A stretch of 42,742 bases of DNA from Komagataeibacter melaceti (GTDB taxonomy: Bacteria > Pseudomonadota > Alphaproteobacteria > Acetobacterales > Acetobacteraceae): assembly GCF_003403295.1 (NCBI RefSeq), contig NZ_QUWV01000059.1, forward strand, positions 1 through 42,742, read 5' to 3'. This document shows, in pieces, positions 19,498-28,452 of this stretch. The notes under the pieces are model-generated. The model was not told where the DNA came from, searched no databases, and was given only the letters and a program-made list of their open reading frames with translations. A program made the position numbers and the translations under genes. The number at the start of each line of letters is the position of its first letter. Position 1 is the stretch's first letter.

Positions 19498-22275
19498 TCA
19501 GGCTTCCTGTTTTTTCAGCAGCAGCCGCGCGGCCAGCATGTAAACGCTGGCAAAGCCGCCCAGCGCCAGATAGATGCGCCAGAAACTGCCCAGACCCAGC
19601 CCCTTGGTAAAACAGCCCAGGCTGATGATCTGGTACCACGCCGCCGGAAAGCCCAGCCCCACGATGCGGCTCAGCCCCGTAAGCGTCGAGGCCGGATAGA
19701 GCAGGCCAGAGAAGTTGACCGCCGGGATCAGGCAGATGATGGACGTGCCGAAAATGGCCGCCACCTGCGAGCCGACAAAGGTCGAGATCAGCAGCCCCAG
19801 CCCCGTGGCCGACAGCACGAACAGCACGCCGCCGATGCTGAGCGCCAGCAGGGACCCCTTGAGCGGCACCCCCATCACCACCACCGCCACAATGACCAGC
19901 ATGGCGTAGCTGATGGTGGCCAGCGCCGCATAGGGCGCCTGCTTGCCCATGAGATACTGCCCCACCGACGCGGGCGAGGCATACAGGTTGACGATGGAGC
20001 CCACCTCCTTCTCCCGCACCACGCCGAGGGCGGTCAGCATGCTCGGGATCAGGATCAGCGCCAGCATGATCACGCCCGGTGTCATGGCGTAGATGCTGCG
20101 GAATTCCTGGTTATAGGCGAAACGTGGCTCCACATTGATCGGAACCGTTACCCCCTGCGGCATCTCGCGCCCCAGCGTGGCCGCGTACCCCGCCAGCACG
20201 CCCGTCACGTAGGCCCGGACATTGGCCGCAAGGAACGGCACCGCGCCATCAATGATCACCCCGACCTCCGGCCTGCGCCCGGCTTCCATGTCACGGGCGA
20301 AGCCCGCTGGAATATCCAGCGCCATCTGCGCGCGGCCATTGCGTATGGTCCGGTCCAGCGCATCGGCATCGGTTACGGGCGGCAGTTCATGGAAATAGGC
20401 GGAGCCACGGAAGCTGTCGATCAGTTCACGGCTGATGGTGGTCCGGTCATGGTCACTGACGGTAAAGCCCACCCCCTCCACATCGAACGAGATGCTTGAT
20501 GCCGCCACCACCAGCAGGATCAGCGGCCCGACCAGCGCGAACATGAGTCGCAGCCGGTCGCGCAGCAGTTCCACCGCCTCGCGCCGGGCAAAGGCCCATG
20601 CGCGCGGCAGCCACGCCCCGCCAAGGCGGCCCAGCCGCATCTCCCACCGTGTCGCCATGTCCTGCCACCACGCGCGGCCACGGCTGGCGGGTTTTGCGGC
20701 GGGCGCGGCCTGCGCGGTGTCCATCGCACCTTCCGCATCTTCCAGATAGGCGATGAAGGCGGCCTCAAGATCGGGGGCCGCGCGTCTTTTCACCAGTTCG
20801 GCGGGTGTGCCGACCGCCAGCACGTGCCCGCGATGCATGAGCGAGATCCGGTCGCACCGCGCCGCCTCGTTCATGAAATGGGTGGAGACAAAAATGGTGA
20901 CATGATCCGTGCGGGACAGGCGGATCAGGTGCCGCCAGAACATGTCGCGCGCGGCGGGGTCCACGCCGGAGGTCGGTTCGTCAAGGATCAGGATTTCGGG
21001 GTTGTTGATGCACGCTGCCGCAAGCTGCAGGCGCTGGCGTATGCCCAGCGGCAGGGCGGCGGGGCTGACATCGGCGCAGTTACGCAGCTCGAACGAATCA
21101 AGCGCCTGCTCCACCCGCTGCGCCGCCTGTGCGGCGGGAATACGGTAAAGCCGCGCCTGCAGCATAAGGTTCTGGCGCACGGTCAGTTCCTCATAAAGCG
21201 AGAACGCCTGCGACATGTAGCCAATGCGCATGCGGGTTTTCATGTCACCCGCCGTGATCTGCTCGCCAAACAGCCGGGCCGTGCCGCTGGTCACGTCCAG
21301 CAGGCCGGTCAGCATTTTCATGGTGGTGGACTTGCCGCAGCCATTGGAGCCGAGGAAGCCAAAAATCTCGCCACGGCTGATGGTGAAGCTCACGTCACTG
21401 ACCGCCGTGAAACTGCCAAAGCGGCGGGTCAGGTGTTCGGCCTCGATGGCGGGGGGGCCGCCGGGATTGGCATAGGGCGGGATGACGAAGCCGCTGGCCT
21501 GCTGGCGCTTGCCTTCGGGCAGGAGCGAGATATACGCCGCCTCCAGCGATGTGGTGTTGGTGCGCTCCAGCACGCGGTGCGTCCGGTCGCTGATCAGCAC
21601 CTTGCCGTCATCCATCGCCACCAGCCACGAAAAGCGTTCCGCCTCCTCCATGTAGGCGGTGGAGACGATGACCGTCATGGACGGGCGCTCACGCCGCAAC
21701 TGGTCCACCAGCGTCCAGAACTGCTGGCGCGAGAGCGGATCGACCCCGGTGGTCGGTTCATCAAGTATCAGCAGGTCGGGATCATGCACCAGCGCACAGC
21801 ACAGGCTGACCTTCTGCTTCATGCCCCCCGACAGGTGCCCCGCCGCCCGGTCGGGAAAGGGCGCAAGCCCCGTGGCGTCCAGCAGGCGGTGGATGCGCGC
21901 GTCACGCGCACGGGCGTCCATGCCGAACAGGCGGGCGAAAAAATCAATGTTCTCCCATACCGACAGGGTCGGGTACAGGTTGCGCCCCAGCCCCTGCGGC
22001 ATGAAGGCGACCCGGGGCAGGAACGCCTCACGCGCGCGGCGCGATCCCATATCCGCCCCCAGCACCATGACCTTACCGGACTGGAGCCGCCGCACCCCCG
22101 CAATCAGCCCCAGCAGGGTGGACTTGCCCACCCCGTCCGGCCCGACAAGGCCGATGGTGGTTCCGGCAGGCAGGCTGAGTGTCACGTCATTGACCGCCGT
22201 GACCGCGCCATAGCGGTGCGTCACCCCGGTAATGGTGATGCCGGGCGGGCTATCGTGCGGCGTATCCGCGTTCAT
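19498..22275 (-). CDS. rbbA: Fused double-ATPase/permease ABC exporter (RbbA/YhiH-like)
   Basis: A 925-aa fusion of two ABC ATPase domains and an ABC-2 permease. Domain 1 (about 10-250) has Walker A GPDGVGKST and signature LSGGMKQKVSL with LLILDEPTTGVD. Its H-loop position reads STAYMEEAE, so the histidine is missing. Domain 2 (about 280-510) has GSNGCGKSTT, a degenerate signature LPLGIRQRLQL, LILDEPTSGVD and an intact switch histidine in VSTHFMNEA. The permease part (about 560-925) begins AFARREAVELLRDRLRLM and has six helices. RbbA in E. coli is described as ribosome-associated, but the operon here points to export. It overlaps the hlyD stop by four bases. Confidence 0.9.
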   Translation of the reverse strand: MNADTPHDSPPGITITGVTHRYGAVTAVNDVTLSLPAGTTIGLVGPDGVGKSTLLGLIAGVRRLQSGKVMVLGADMGSRRAREAFLPRVAFMPQGLGRNLYPTLSVWENIDFFARLFGMDARARDARIHRLLDATGLAPFPDRAAGHLSGGMKQKVSLCCALVHDPDLLILDEPTTGVDPLSRQQFWTLVDQLRRERPSMTVIVSTAYMEEAERFSWLVAMDDGKVLISDRTHRVLERTNTTSLEAAYISLLPEGKRQQASGFVIPPYANPGGPPAIEAEHLTRRFGSFTAVSDVSFTISRGEIFGFLGSNGCGKSTTMKMLTGLLDVTSGTARLFGEQITAGDMKTRMRIGYMSQAFSLYEELTVRQNLMLQARLYRIPAAQAAQRVEQALDSFELRNCADVSPAALPLGIRQRLQLAAACINNPEILILDEPTSGVDPAARDMFWRHLIRLSRTDHVTIFVSTHFMNEAARCDRISLMHRGHVLAVGTPAELVKRRAAPDLEAAFIAYLEDAEGAMDTAQAAPAAKPASRGRAWWQDMATRWEMRLGRLGGAWLPRAWAFARREAVELLRDRLRLMFALVGPLILLVVAASSISFDVEGVGFTVSDHDRTTISRELIDSFRGSAYFHELPPVTDADALDRTIRNGRAQMALDIPAGFARDMEAGRRPEVGVIIDGAVPFLAANVRAYVTGVLAGYAATLGREMPQGVTVPINVEPRFAYNQEFRSIYAMTPGVIMLALILIPSMLTALGVVREKEVGSIVNLYASPASVGQYLMGKQAPYAALATISYAMLVIVAVVVMGVPLKGSLLALSIGGVLFVLSATGLGLLISTFVGSQVAAIFGTSIICLIPAVNFSGLLYPASTLTGLSRIVGLGFPAAWYQIISLGCFTKGLGLGSFWRIYLALGGFASVYMLAARLLLKKQEA

Positions 22276-23258
22276 TGCGGGGCATCGGCCACGTCAAGGG
22301 CCGCGGGCCACGGGGTGGCGGGGTCGGTGCGCACGTAGCCATCGCCCGTCATGCCCGCCTTGAGCACGCTGCCGTAACGCCGCGCCGTTTCGGGTGCGAT
22401 CCGCAGCTTGACGCGATAGACCAGCTTGTCACGCTCGGTCGTGGTCTCGACATATTTGGGGGTGAACTGGGCCTCGGGCGAGACGAAGGAGATCGTGGCC
22501 GGAATGACCTGCTGGTGCAGGGCATCAAGGGCGATGCGCGCCTGATCGCCCACGCGCAGCCTGCCCGCCTGCGGGGAGGGGTAGAATACGGTCAGGTACA
22601 TATCCGCCGGGTTCAGCAGAGAGGCCACCCGCCCCCCGCCGGGCAGGACCGCCCCCATTTCCACAATGCGGTATTCGATCCGGCCCGCCACAGGCGCGCG
22701 GATGATCATGTCATCAACCGCCGACTGCGCTTCGGCCACCTGCGCCTGCGCGCCATCGACCATGGCCCGTGCGCCATCAACCGCGCGGCTGGCGGCCTCG
22801 GCGGCGGCGGTGGCCGTGTCCAGGTTCGTCTGGTGCTGCGCGAGTTCCATGTCCGAGACGAGATGCTGGCGGAACATGCCGCGCGCATGCTCCATGTCCA
22901 GTTCCGCCAGATGCCGCGCCGCCTGCCGTGCGTCCCGCTCGGCCCCGACGCGCGCACTATCCGCCCGGGCGGCGTCAAGATGGGCGCGTGCGGCGTCAAG
23001 GCGGGCGCGCGCCGTCACGTCATCCTCACGCGCCAGCACCTGCCCCGCTGCGACGGTGTCGCCCTCGTTGAAATCAAGTCCGGTAATGCGGCCGGGATAT
23101 TTCACCGCCACGTCAATACGCGCCAGCTCCAGCCGCCCGTTGGCCCGCGCCAGCCCGCGCGGCAGGTCGCCACGGTGCTGGACCACATACCACCCGGCCC
23201 CCACCGCCATGACCACAACGGCCAGACCGGCGCCAATCATACCCTCCCGCCACTTCAT
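22272..23258 (-). CDS. HlyD/MFP-family periplasmic adaptor
   Basis: A membrane-fusion protein that joins the ABC permease to the outer-membrane channel. One N-terminal membrane helix (GLAVVVMAVGAGWYVV) is followed by a biotinyl-lipoyl-like half-motif (GRITGLDFNEGDTVAAGQVLA), a long alpha-helical hairpin rich in Ala/Arg/Glu (about 85-190) and the second lipoyl half IIRAPVAGRIEYRIVEMGAVL. The ATG at 23258 is preceded by AAGGAGA and gives 328 aa; upstream in-frame sequence is not homologous. It resembles YhiI/YbhG. It lies about 150 bp after marR and its stop overlaps the rbbA start. Confidence 0.9.
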   Translation of the reverse strand: MKWREGMIGAGLAVVVMAVGAGWYVVQHRGDLPRGLARANGRLELARIDVAVKYPGRITGLDFNEGDTVAAGQVLAREDDVTARARLDAARAHLDAARADSARVGAERDARQAARHLAELDMEHARGMFRQHLVSDMELAQHQTNLDTATAAAEAASRAVDGARAMVDGAQAQVAEAQSAVDDMIIRAPVAGRIEYRIVEMGAVLPGGGRVASLLNPADMYLTVFYPSPQAGRLRVGDQARIALDALHQQVIPATISFVSPEAQFTPKYVETTTERDKLVYRVKLRIAPETARRYGSVLKAGMTGDGYVRTDPATPWPAALDVADAPQ

Positions 23259-23406
23259 ACCGGCAGCATCTCCTTGCCATACGCGCGAAGTGGTACCTGC
23301 GGGAAAGGGAGCGCCCCCTTCATGCGCGTGCGTACCCGGCCCGCGCGGGAATCCTGTCATAACGTCTCATATCACCCCGTCCCATGCAATCGCACGCGGG
23401 CCGTGA

Positions 23407-23916
23407 TTACGCCGCGCCGTCGCTGCAGGGGGTGGCGCCGTCTTCCTTCATCACGTCCTCCGCCCGGTGCAGTACCTGCGCCAGCATGTCCATCATCGCC
23501 TGCGTGCCGCCGTGCGGAAGCCCGTCCAGCACGCGCGATTCCATGGCCGCGCAGATATGATGGAGTGCGGCGCATTTCCGCCGGCCACGCGGGGTCAGGA
23601 CAAGGCACTTGGCCCGCCTGTCATCCTGATCGGGGCGGCGTTCGACCAGCCCTTCATCCTCCAGCAGGTCGAGCACGCGCACCAGCGCGGAACTATCGGT
23701 ATTCATCGCATCGGCCAGCGTGCGCTGGCTTATGCCGGCGGGCAGCATCATGAGGTAGGCCAGCGGGCGCATCATGGCCAGACTCATGCCCTCCGTGCGC
23801 AGGGCGCGGTCAAGCAGCAGGCGCCACGTGTTGGACAGCCGCATGGTGAGGAACGTCATCCTCATGTCCTGAAAACCGGTACCCTCGATATCGGGCAATG
23901 GTGAACGACCCGGCAT
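23407..23916 (-). CDS. MarR family transcriptional regulator
   Basis: A winged-helix repressor. The DNA-binding part is recognisable: ISQRTLADAMNTDSSALVR (helix-turn-helix, about 62-80), then VLDLLEDEGLVERRPDQDDR with the wing RRAKCLVLTPRGRRK. The flanking helices form the dimer interface. The ATG at 23916 has AGGAGG at optimal spacing. Length 169 aa. It is the first gene of the exporter operon and is divergent from the FUSC gene, so it probably controls both; a candidate operator lies at 24046-24066. Ligands of related regulators are often phenolic compounds, but none can be read here. Confidence 0.9.
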   Translation of the reverse strand: MPGRSPLPDIEGTGFQDMRMTFLTMRLSNTWRLLLDRALRTEGMSLAMMRPLAYLMMLPAGISQRTLADAMNTDSSALVRVLDLLEDEGLVERRPDQDDRRAKCLVLTPRGRRKCAALHHICAAMESRVLDGLPHGGTQAMMDMLAQVLHRAEDVMKEDGATPCSDGAA

Positions 23917-24045
23917 GTGAACCTCCTGCGGGTGAACGACCCGGCGACGGGGCCTTCATGCGCCCGATAGCATGCCGGACGCGGCGGATCATGACCCATT
24001 TACGCGATACCAGACCGGCGGCGGAAACGGGTTGGGCCGATATAA

Positions 24046-24072
24046 TTGACATGGCACTAATTGTCATACAAT
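24046..24072. promoter_or_regulatory. Candidate marR/FUSC divergent promoter and operator
   Basis: An AT-rich stretch in an otherwise GC-rich gap. TTGACA (24046-24051) and TACAAT (24067-24072), with a 15-nt spacer, could serve the FUSC gene; the opposite strand also has -10-like TTATAT. TGACA (24047-24051) and TGTCA (24062-24066) form an inverted repeat with a 10-nt spacer that overlaps this promoter, as expected for a MarR operator. The spacer is short, so the promoter call is moderate. Confidence 0.5.
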
Positions 24073-24155
24073 AAATACCCGGCTCCGTATCCTTTATCTT
24101 CCCGTGGCATGCGTTATCAGGTGGTCCGCATGTCGCAGCCGGGAGTCCGCCCCAG

Positions 24156-26312
24156 ATGTTGTCCAGCATTACGCGCACCTTTTCCATCGATGCCCGATGG
24201 GCCGCCACGTGCACCACGGCGGCCTACAGTGCGCGTGCGCTCCTGTCTGTCGGGATCGCGCTGTTCCTGGCGTTCAGCTTCCAGCTCCAGTCCCCCATGA
24301 GTTCGGTCACCACCGTCATGATCGTGGCCAACCCCACGGTGGGGGCGCTGGTGTCCAAAAGCGTGTGGCGTGTGATCGGCACCATCATTGGCGCGTCCAT
24401 AAGCGTGGGGCTTATGGCGGTGTTCGTGCAGTCGCCGGTACTATATTTTATGGGGCTGTCACTGACGGTGGGGCTGGCCTGCATGGCCGCGACCTTCCTG
24501 CGGCTGTTCCGTGCCTATGCCGCCGTGCTGACGGGCTATACGATCGTCATCATCTCCGCCCCCGCGTTTGATGACCCTGACGGGATCTTCCTCAGCGCCA
24601 TGTCGCGCCTTGCTGCGGTGGTGGTGGGCATCGTGACCACGGCGGCGGTGTTCATGGTCACCTCGCCGCGCCGTTCGGACACGCTGTTCATCCAGATCCA
24701 TGACCTGTTCCGTGACACGGTCAGCTACATCCTGTCGTTCCATCAGGGCTACAGCAACGTGCCCGCGCCGAACCCGACCGCCACGCCCGCCAGCACCTTC
24801 CGCACCCTGCCCCCCACGTTTCATGACAGCCGCGCCGCCATGCTCAGCCGGATCGGGCGGCTGTCGGATGCGGTGGAATACGCCGCGACGGACAATTACG
24901 ACATAAGCGTGCGCCAGCGTGAAATCCGCGCGGGGCTGGCACGGCTTTCGGGCATTGTCGCCTCATACCATCCCCATACCGTCACCGCCTCCAATACGGA
25001 GGAAGACCGCATGGTGCATGGCGAGATCGTGTCCATGCTCCAGTACCTCATGGACATTACCGCCAACCAGACGCTGGAAAGCACATGGACCAGCGGCTGC
25101 GCACGCATAAGCCAGACCCGCGCCATCATGATCGCGCATGCGCGTGACAGCCACTCCCCGCAGTCGCTGCTGTTTCTGGACGATATCCAGGACCTGCTGG
25201 GCCAGATCGAGACGGCGTTGCAGGATCTGGCCCGCCGTGGCAGCGCGGGGCGGCGGCTGCGGCTGCAACCCTATCTGGAATGGCCCACGGCGCTGCGCAA
25301 CGGCGCGCGCGGAGCAACGATCACGATGCTGACGGCGCTGGTCTGGTACGTCCTGCACTGGACGGCGGGGCCGACGATGATGCTGTACGTGGTGGCCGCC
25401 GCCAGCCTGCTGTCCACCCTGCCCTCCGCCTCACGCGCGTCAGGGCTTATGGCGGCGGGCACGGCGCTGGGAATCCCGGCGGGGCTGTTATGCCATATCT
25501 ACCTGCTGCCGCAGGTGGATGGGTATCCGCTGCTCTGGCTTTCGCTGTGCATCATGCTGCTGCCGGGGGTGTGGCTGCAGTTCCACCCGCAGGTGGGGGT
25601 CGGGGCATTTGGCTACTGCGTGTTTTCCACGGTCATGCTGCAAGTCAACAACCCCATCCATTATTATAATGACATAAGCCTGTTCAACGGCTGGCTGGCG
25701 CTGTTTCTGGGCTGCTGCATGCTGGTCCTGTCCTTCCGCGTGATCCTGCCGCCCAACCACCGGGTGGATGCGGCGCGCCTTGTCACGTCGCTTACGCGCA
25801 GCCTGCGCAGGCTGGCGCTGTCAGGCCGCAGGCAGGGCAAGGAATGGCTGGTGTGGGAGAACCTGCAACTGCAGAAGGTCCTGCGGCTGGCGATGCGCCT
25901 GTCGTTCTTCGCGCGGCCGGGGGTGATCCACCAGTATATTGACGCGGCACTGGCCACGCTCTCGCTGGGGCGGCTGGTGGAACGCATCCGCACCATTGCG
26001 GAAAGCCCCGAGATTACCGGTGGCCAGCAGGTGGCCATCTATGATGCGCTCGACGCCTTTGCCGAGCTGGCGCACAACCCGCTGCTGACCGCAAAGGCGC
26101 TGCGGCACGCGGCGTACATCCTGTGCCCGCCCGATGCGATCACCCTGCGCCCGGCGGCCCAGGTCGAGGCCATGGCCTGCCTGGAACAGGCCGCGCAGAT
26201 CATCCAGGATATTCCCGGCTTCCTTGACCGGCGCGGCCCGCTGCAATGGGGCGAGGACTATCCCGCCGCCCACCGGCCGCCGCTTGCCGCCGTCAGGCCG
26301 GAAGTCGGCTGA
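24156..26312 (+). CDS. FUSC family exporter (aromatic-acid or similar, AaeB-like)
   Basis: An inner-membrane exporter of the FUSC (fusaric acid resistance) family, which includes AaeB for p-hydroxybenzoate. Two similar blocks of about five to six membrane helices are seen (about residues 25-180 and 380-540), each followed by a soluble helical part; the N-terminal block begins LSVGIALFLAFSFQLQSPMS. Length 718 aa is normal. ATG at 24156 is preceded by GGGAG. The gene stands alone but is divergent from marR. Members usually need a separate HlyD-type adaptor (AaeA); none is adjacent, so it may borrow the one at 22272 or act alone. Its last 20 bp overlap the next gene on the other strand. Confidence 0.85.
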   Translation: MLSSITRTFSIDARWAATCTTAAYSARALLSVGIALFLAFSFQLQSPMSSVTTVMIVANPTVGALVSKSVWRVIGTIIGASISVGLMAVFVQSPVLYFMGLSLTVGLACMAATFLRLFRAYAAVLTGYTIVIISAPAFDDPDGIFLSAMSRLAAVVVGIVTTAAVFMVTSPRRSDTLFIQIHDLFRDTVSYILSFHQGYSNVPAPNPTATPASTFRTLPPTFHDSRAAMLSRIGRLSDAVEYAATDNYDISVRQREIRAGLARLSGIVASYHPHTVTASNTEEDRMVHGEIVSMLQYLMDITANQTLESTWTSGCARISQTRAIMIAHARDSHSPQSLLFLDDIQDLLGQIETALQDLARRGSAGRRLRLQPYLEWPTALRNGARGATITMLTALVWYVLHWTAGPTMMLYVVAAASLLSTLPSASRASGLMAAGTALGIPAGLLCHIYLLPQVDGYPLLWLSLCIMLLPGVWLQFHPQVGVGAFGYCVFSTVMLQVNNPIHYYNDISLFNGWLALFLGCCMLVLSFRVILPPNHRVDAARLVTSLTRSLRRLALSGRRQGKEWLVWENLQLQKVLRLAMRLSFFARPGVIHQYIDAALATLSLGRLVERIRTIAESPEITGGQQVAIYDALDAFAELAHNPLLTAKALRHAAYILCPPDAITLRPAAQVEAMACLEQAAQIIQDIPGFLDRRGPLQWGEDYPAAHRPPLAAVRPEVG

Positions 26313-26886
26313 GGACGGAGAACGACACGGCGTCCATGACGGTCGTGTCCACTTCGTCACCGACCTTGAGGGTCTTGAGGAACTCCTGCATCGGCTTCTG
26401 GCGCACCAGCACGACGCGGGTGATGTCATCGGGATCGACAAAGGTGACCTGATTGCGGGTCGTATCGAGACCCGTCACCTTGACGCGCTCACGCTTGAAG
26501 GAAACCATCATGCCGTGCGGATGCTGGCCGGTGCGGGTGCCGGCGGCGTTCTCGGTCGATTCAGGCATGGGGGAGCCGGGGGCGGCGATCGTGGCGTCAA
26601 TGGTGCGCACGATGCGCAGGCCGATCTTGTCGCCCGCATGCAGCACCGGCAGCTTGGCGCGGATGTCCGGGTCCACGCGCACGGTGTCCAGATTGCCCGC
26701 CCTGTCACGCAGCAGGATCATGCCCGCATCGTGGTCCACGCTCTCGACGGTCGCGACACCCAGCTGATTGCCCACGATGACCGGGGCCTGCGCCATCGCG
26801 GAAGTCCCGCACAGTCCCGCAACACCCTCGATGGTTGCCGCCAGCGCCCATGCGACCGGGCGGGATGCAAACAGTTTTTTGTTCAT
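26293..26886 (-). CDS. Predicted periplasmic protein of unknown function
   Basis: I do not recognise a characterised family. The 197-aa protein has a signal peptide (basic MNKKLFASRP, hydrophobic WALAATIEGVAGL, likely cut after SAMA) and then a beta-rich soluble part with repeated patterns such as VESVDHDAGMILLRDRAG, VTGLDTTRNQVTFVD and VGDEVDTTVMD, consistent with small barrel or OB-like folds. The ATG at 26886 is followed directly by the basic n-region. Its last 20 bp overlap the 3' end of the FUSC gene on the opposite strand. It lies on the same strand as the GST gene but about 130 bp away, so may have its own promoter. Confidence 0.7.
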   Translation of the reverse strand: MNKKLFASRPVAWALAATIEGVAGLCGTSAMAQAPVIVGNQLGVATVESVDHDAGMILLRDRAGNLDTVRVDPDIRAKLPVLHAGDKIGLRIVRTIDATIAAPGSPMPESTENAAGTRTGQHPHGMMVSFKRERVKVTGLDTTRNQVTFVDPDDITRVVLVRQKPMQEFLKTLKVGDEVDTTVMDAVSFSVLSRLPA

Positions 26887-27017
26887 ATATGTGTCTTCCC
26901 TGAGTGGTTTTTTATGAATGCTGGTCCCTGCTGGCGGCCCTACACATGGGCCACCAGTTTCCTCCATAACCCTAACAGGGGATCATGTATGCCAAAGATG
27001 TAGATGTGATGAATATG

Positions 27018-27629
27018 TCAGGCGTAATCCGGCACGCCGGGCATGACCGCAAAACCGGGCAGCGCGCGCATCCTGCGCGCCCAGCGCCGCAGGGCGGGGC
27101 AGGTATCACGTTCCACCCCCACATCGGCCGACAGCGCGAACACCACGAACAGCACCACATCGGCAATGCTGGCGGCAGGGGCCGCGAACCAGTCATGGCC
27201 TTCAAGCGCGCGGGCGCTCATGTGGTCTTCCATCCGCCGCAGCATCACTTCCAGCGCGCCGGTGGCGGGCACGACCGGCATGGTGGTGCCAAGTGCTCCC
27301 CCACGGCTGGCCGCCAGCGCATCGAGCGCACCGCCCCCGAAATCCAGCCAGTCCAGAATGACCCATTCACAGGCGGGGTCGAGCCATGCCCGCGCCACAT
27401 CGGGCCTGCGGGCGATGAAATGCAGGATGTTGGCAGGCCGTGACAGCCGCAGGCCACCATGCTCCAGCACCGGCGGACACCGCCCCGTGGCGAATACCGG
27501 CAGGCGCCGGGTGCCGGGCAGGTCCATGTCCACCGCTTCCGTGCGGTACTCCACGCCCATGAGCGACAGGCCAAGACGCACGGCGTAGCAGCGCACATCC
27601 GGCGTCCAGTCATACAGGATCATATCCAT
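27018..27629 (-). CDS. Glutathione S-transferase family protein
   Basis: A 203-aa protein with a thioredoxin-like N-terminal half (MILYDWTPDVRCYAVRLGL; cis-Pro region RCPPVLEHGG) and an all-helical C-terminal half ending ALRRWARRMRALPGF. The usual catalytic Ser/Tyr/Cys position near the first strand is not clear (YDWTPDVRC), so catalytic activity is uncertain. The ATG at 27629 lies 2 bp after the Rieske gene stop, so these two are certainly co-transcribed. GST-fold proteins occur next to ring-cleavage or demethylation enzymes, where they take glutathione conjugates or isomerise products; that role here is inference. Confidence 0.75.
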   Translation of the reverse strand: MDMILYDWTPDVRCYAVRLGLSLMGVEYRTEAVDMDLPGTRRLPVFATGRCPPVLEHGGLRLSRPANILHFIARRPDVARAWLDPACEWVILDWLDFGGGALDALAASRGGALGTTMPVVPATGALEVMLRRMEDHMSARALEGHDWFAAPAASIADVVLFVVFALSADVGVERDTCPALRRWARRMRALPGFAVMPGVPDYA

Positions 27630-27631
27630 CG

Positions 27632-28285
27632 TCACGCCAGTTCCTCCATGACCGCGGCGGTATCGCCACCACATTCCACCGCATCGCGCAGCCGCGCGGC
27701 CCAGTGCGACAGGAAGGGTGCGGACGGTGCGCCATCCCCTTCCGCCCGGACCACATGCAGCATGGCCTGCCCCGCGACCGGCTCATGCACCGCAAGGCCT
27801 ACACGACCAGTCCACAGCACGGGCGTATCATCATCCATCCCGATCGCCTGGCGCAGCGGTGCGATTCCTGCATGGACATGCACGCTGCGCACGGGCTGGA
27901 CCCCATCCACGCCCTGTGCCGCCTGCGGGGCGAAATCCGCCGCCGCATCCAGGCTGACCCACGCAAGCCCGGCCCATTCACGCACGCCATAGGCGCCCAC
28001 ATGAATCGAGGCGGGCGCACGCACCTGCGGGTGGGCCGGGATCAGTTTGCACCGCGCGCCCGCACCGAACTGCCAGCCATGATACAGGCAGCCCAGGCCA
28101 TCACCGCGCACGAACCCGAAACTGAGCCGCATGCCGCGATGCGGGCAGCGGTCCTCCCACGCATGGAGGGTGGATGTGGCGCTGTCCTCGCGCCATAGCA
28201 CGATCTCATGCCCGCCAATCCGCACGCCCGCGACCTCGCCACGGTGTATGTCGGACAGGACACTGACCGGATGCCATCTGTGCAT
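27632..28285 (-). CDS. Rieske [2Fe-2S] protein lacking an oxygenase catalytic domain
   Basis: The N-terminal 110 residues are a Rieske domain of the ring-hydroxylating-oxygenase type: C47-P-H49 in RCPHRG and C66-x2-H69 in CLYHGW, spaced by 16 residues, all four cluster ligands present. The start MHRWHPVSVLSD matches the N-terminus of oxygenase alpha subunits. After about residue 115 there is only about 100 aa of unrecognised sequence; no D-x2-H-x4-H mononuclear-iron motif is present. ATG at 28285 has GGAAGAG upstream (217 aa). It is divergent from the gene at 28453, which encodes a catalytic domain without Rieske ligands, and the two look like the two halves of one enzyme. Confidence 0.82.
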   Translation of the reverse strand: MHRWHPVSVLSDIHRGEVAGVRIGGHEIVLWREDSATSTLHAWEDRCPHRGMRLSFGFVRGDGLGCLYHGWQFGAGARCKLIPAHPQVRAPASIHVGAYGVREWAGLAWVSLDAAADFAPQAAQGVDGVQPVRSVHVHAGIAPLRQAIGMDDDTPVLWTGRVGLAVHEPVAGQAMLHVVRAEGDGAPSAPFLSHWAARLRDAVECGGDTAAVMEELA

Positions 28286-28452
28286 ATGCTCTTCCGCTCC
28301 CTTCCGCCGGCACGGACAGGGCCTGCCTGTCCGTCCGGCCATTCCTTCACGCCATGGGATGGCGTGCCGTCCTGAATGGAGCTAACATTGCAAAACCGTT
28401 ACGGCAATCCATGCGCGTGATGGATGACATACTGAAAACACAGGACCGGGCC

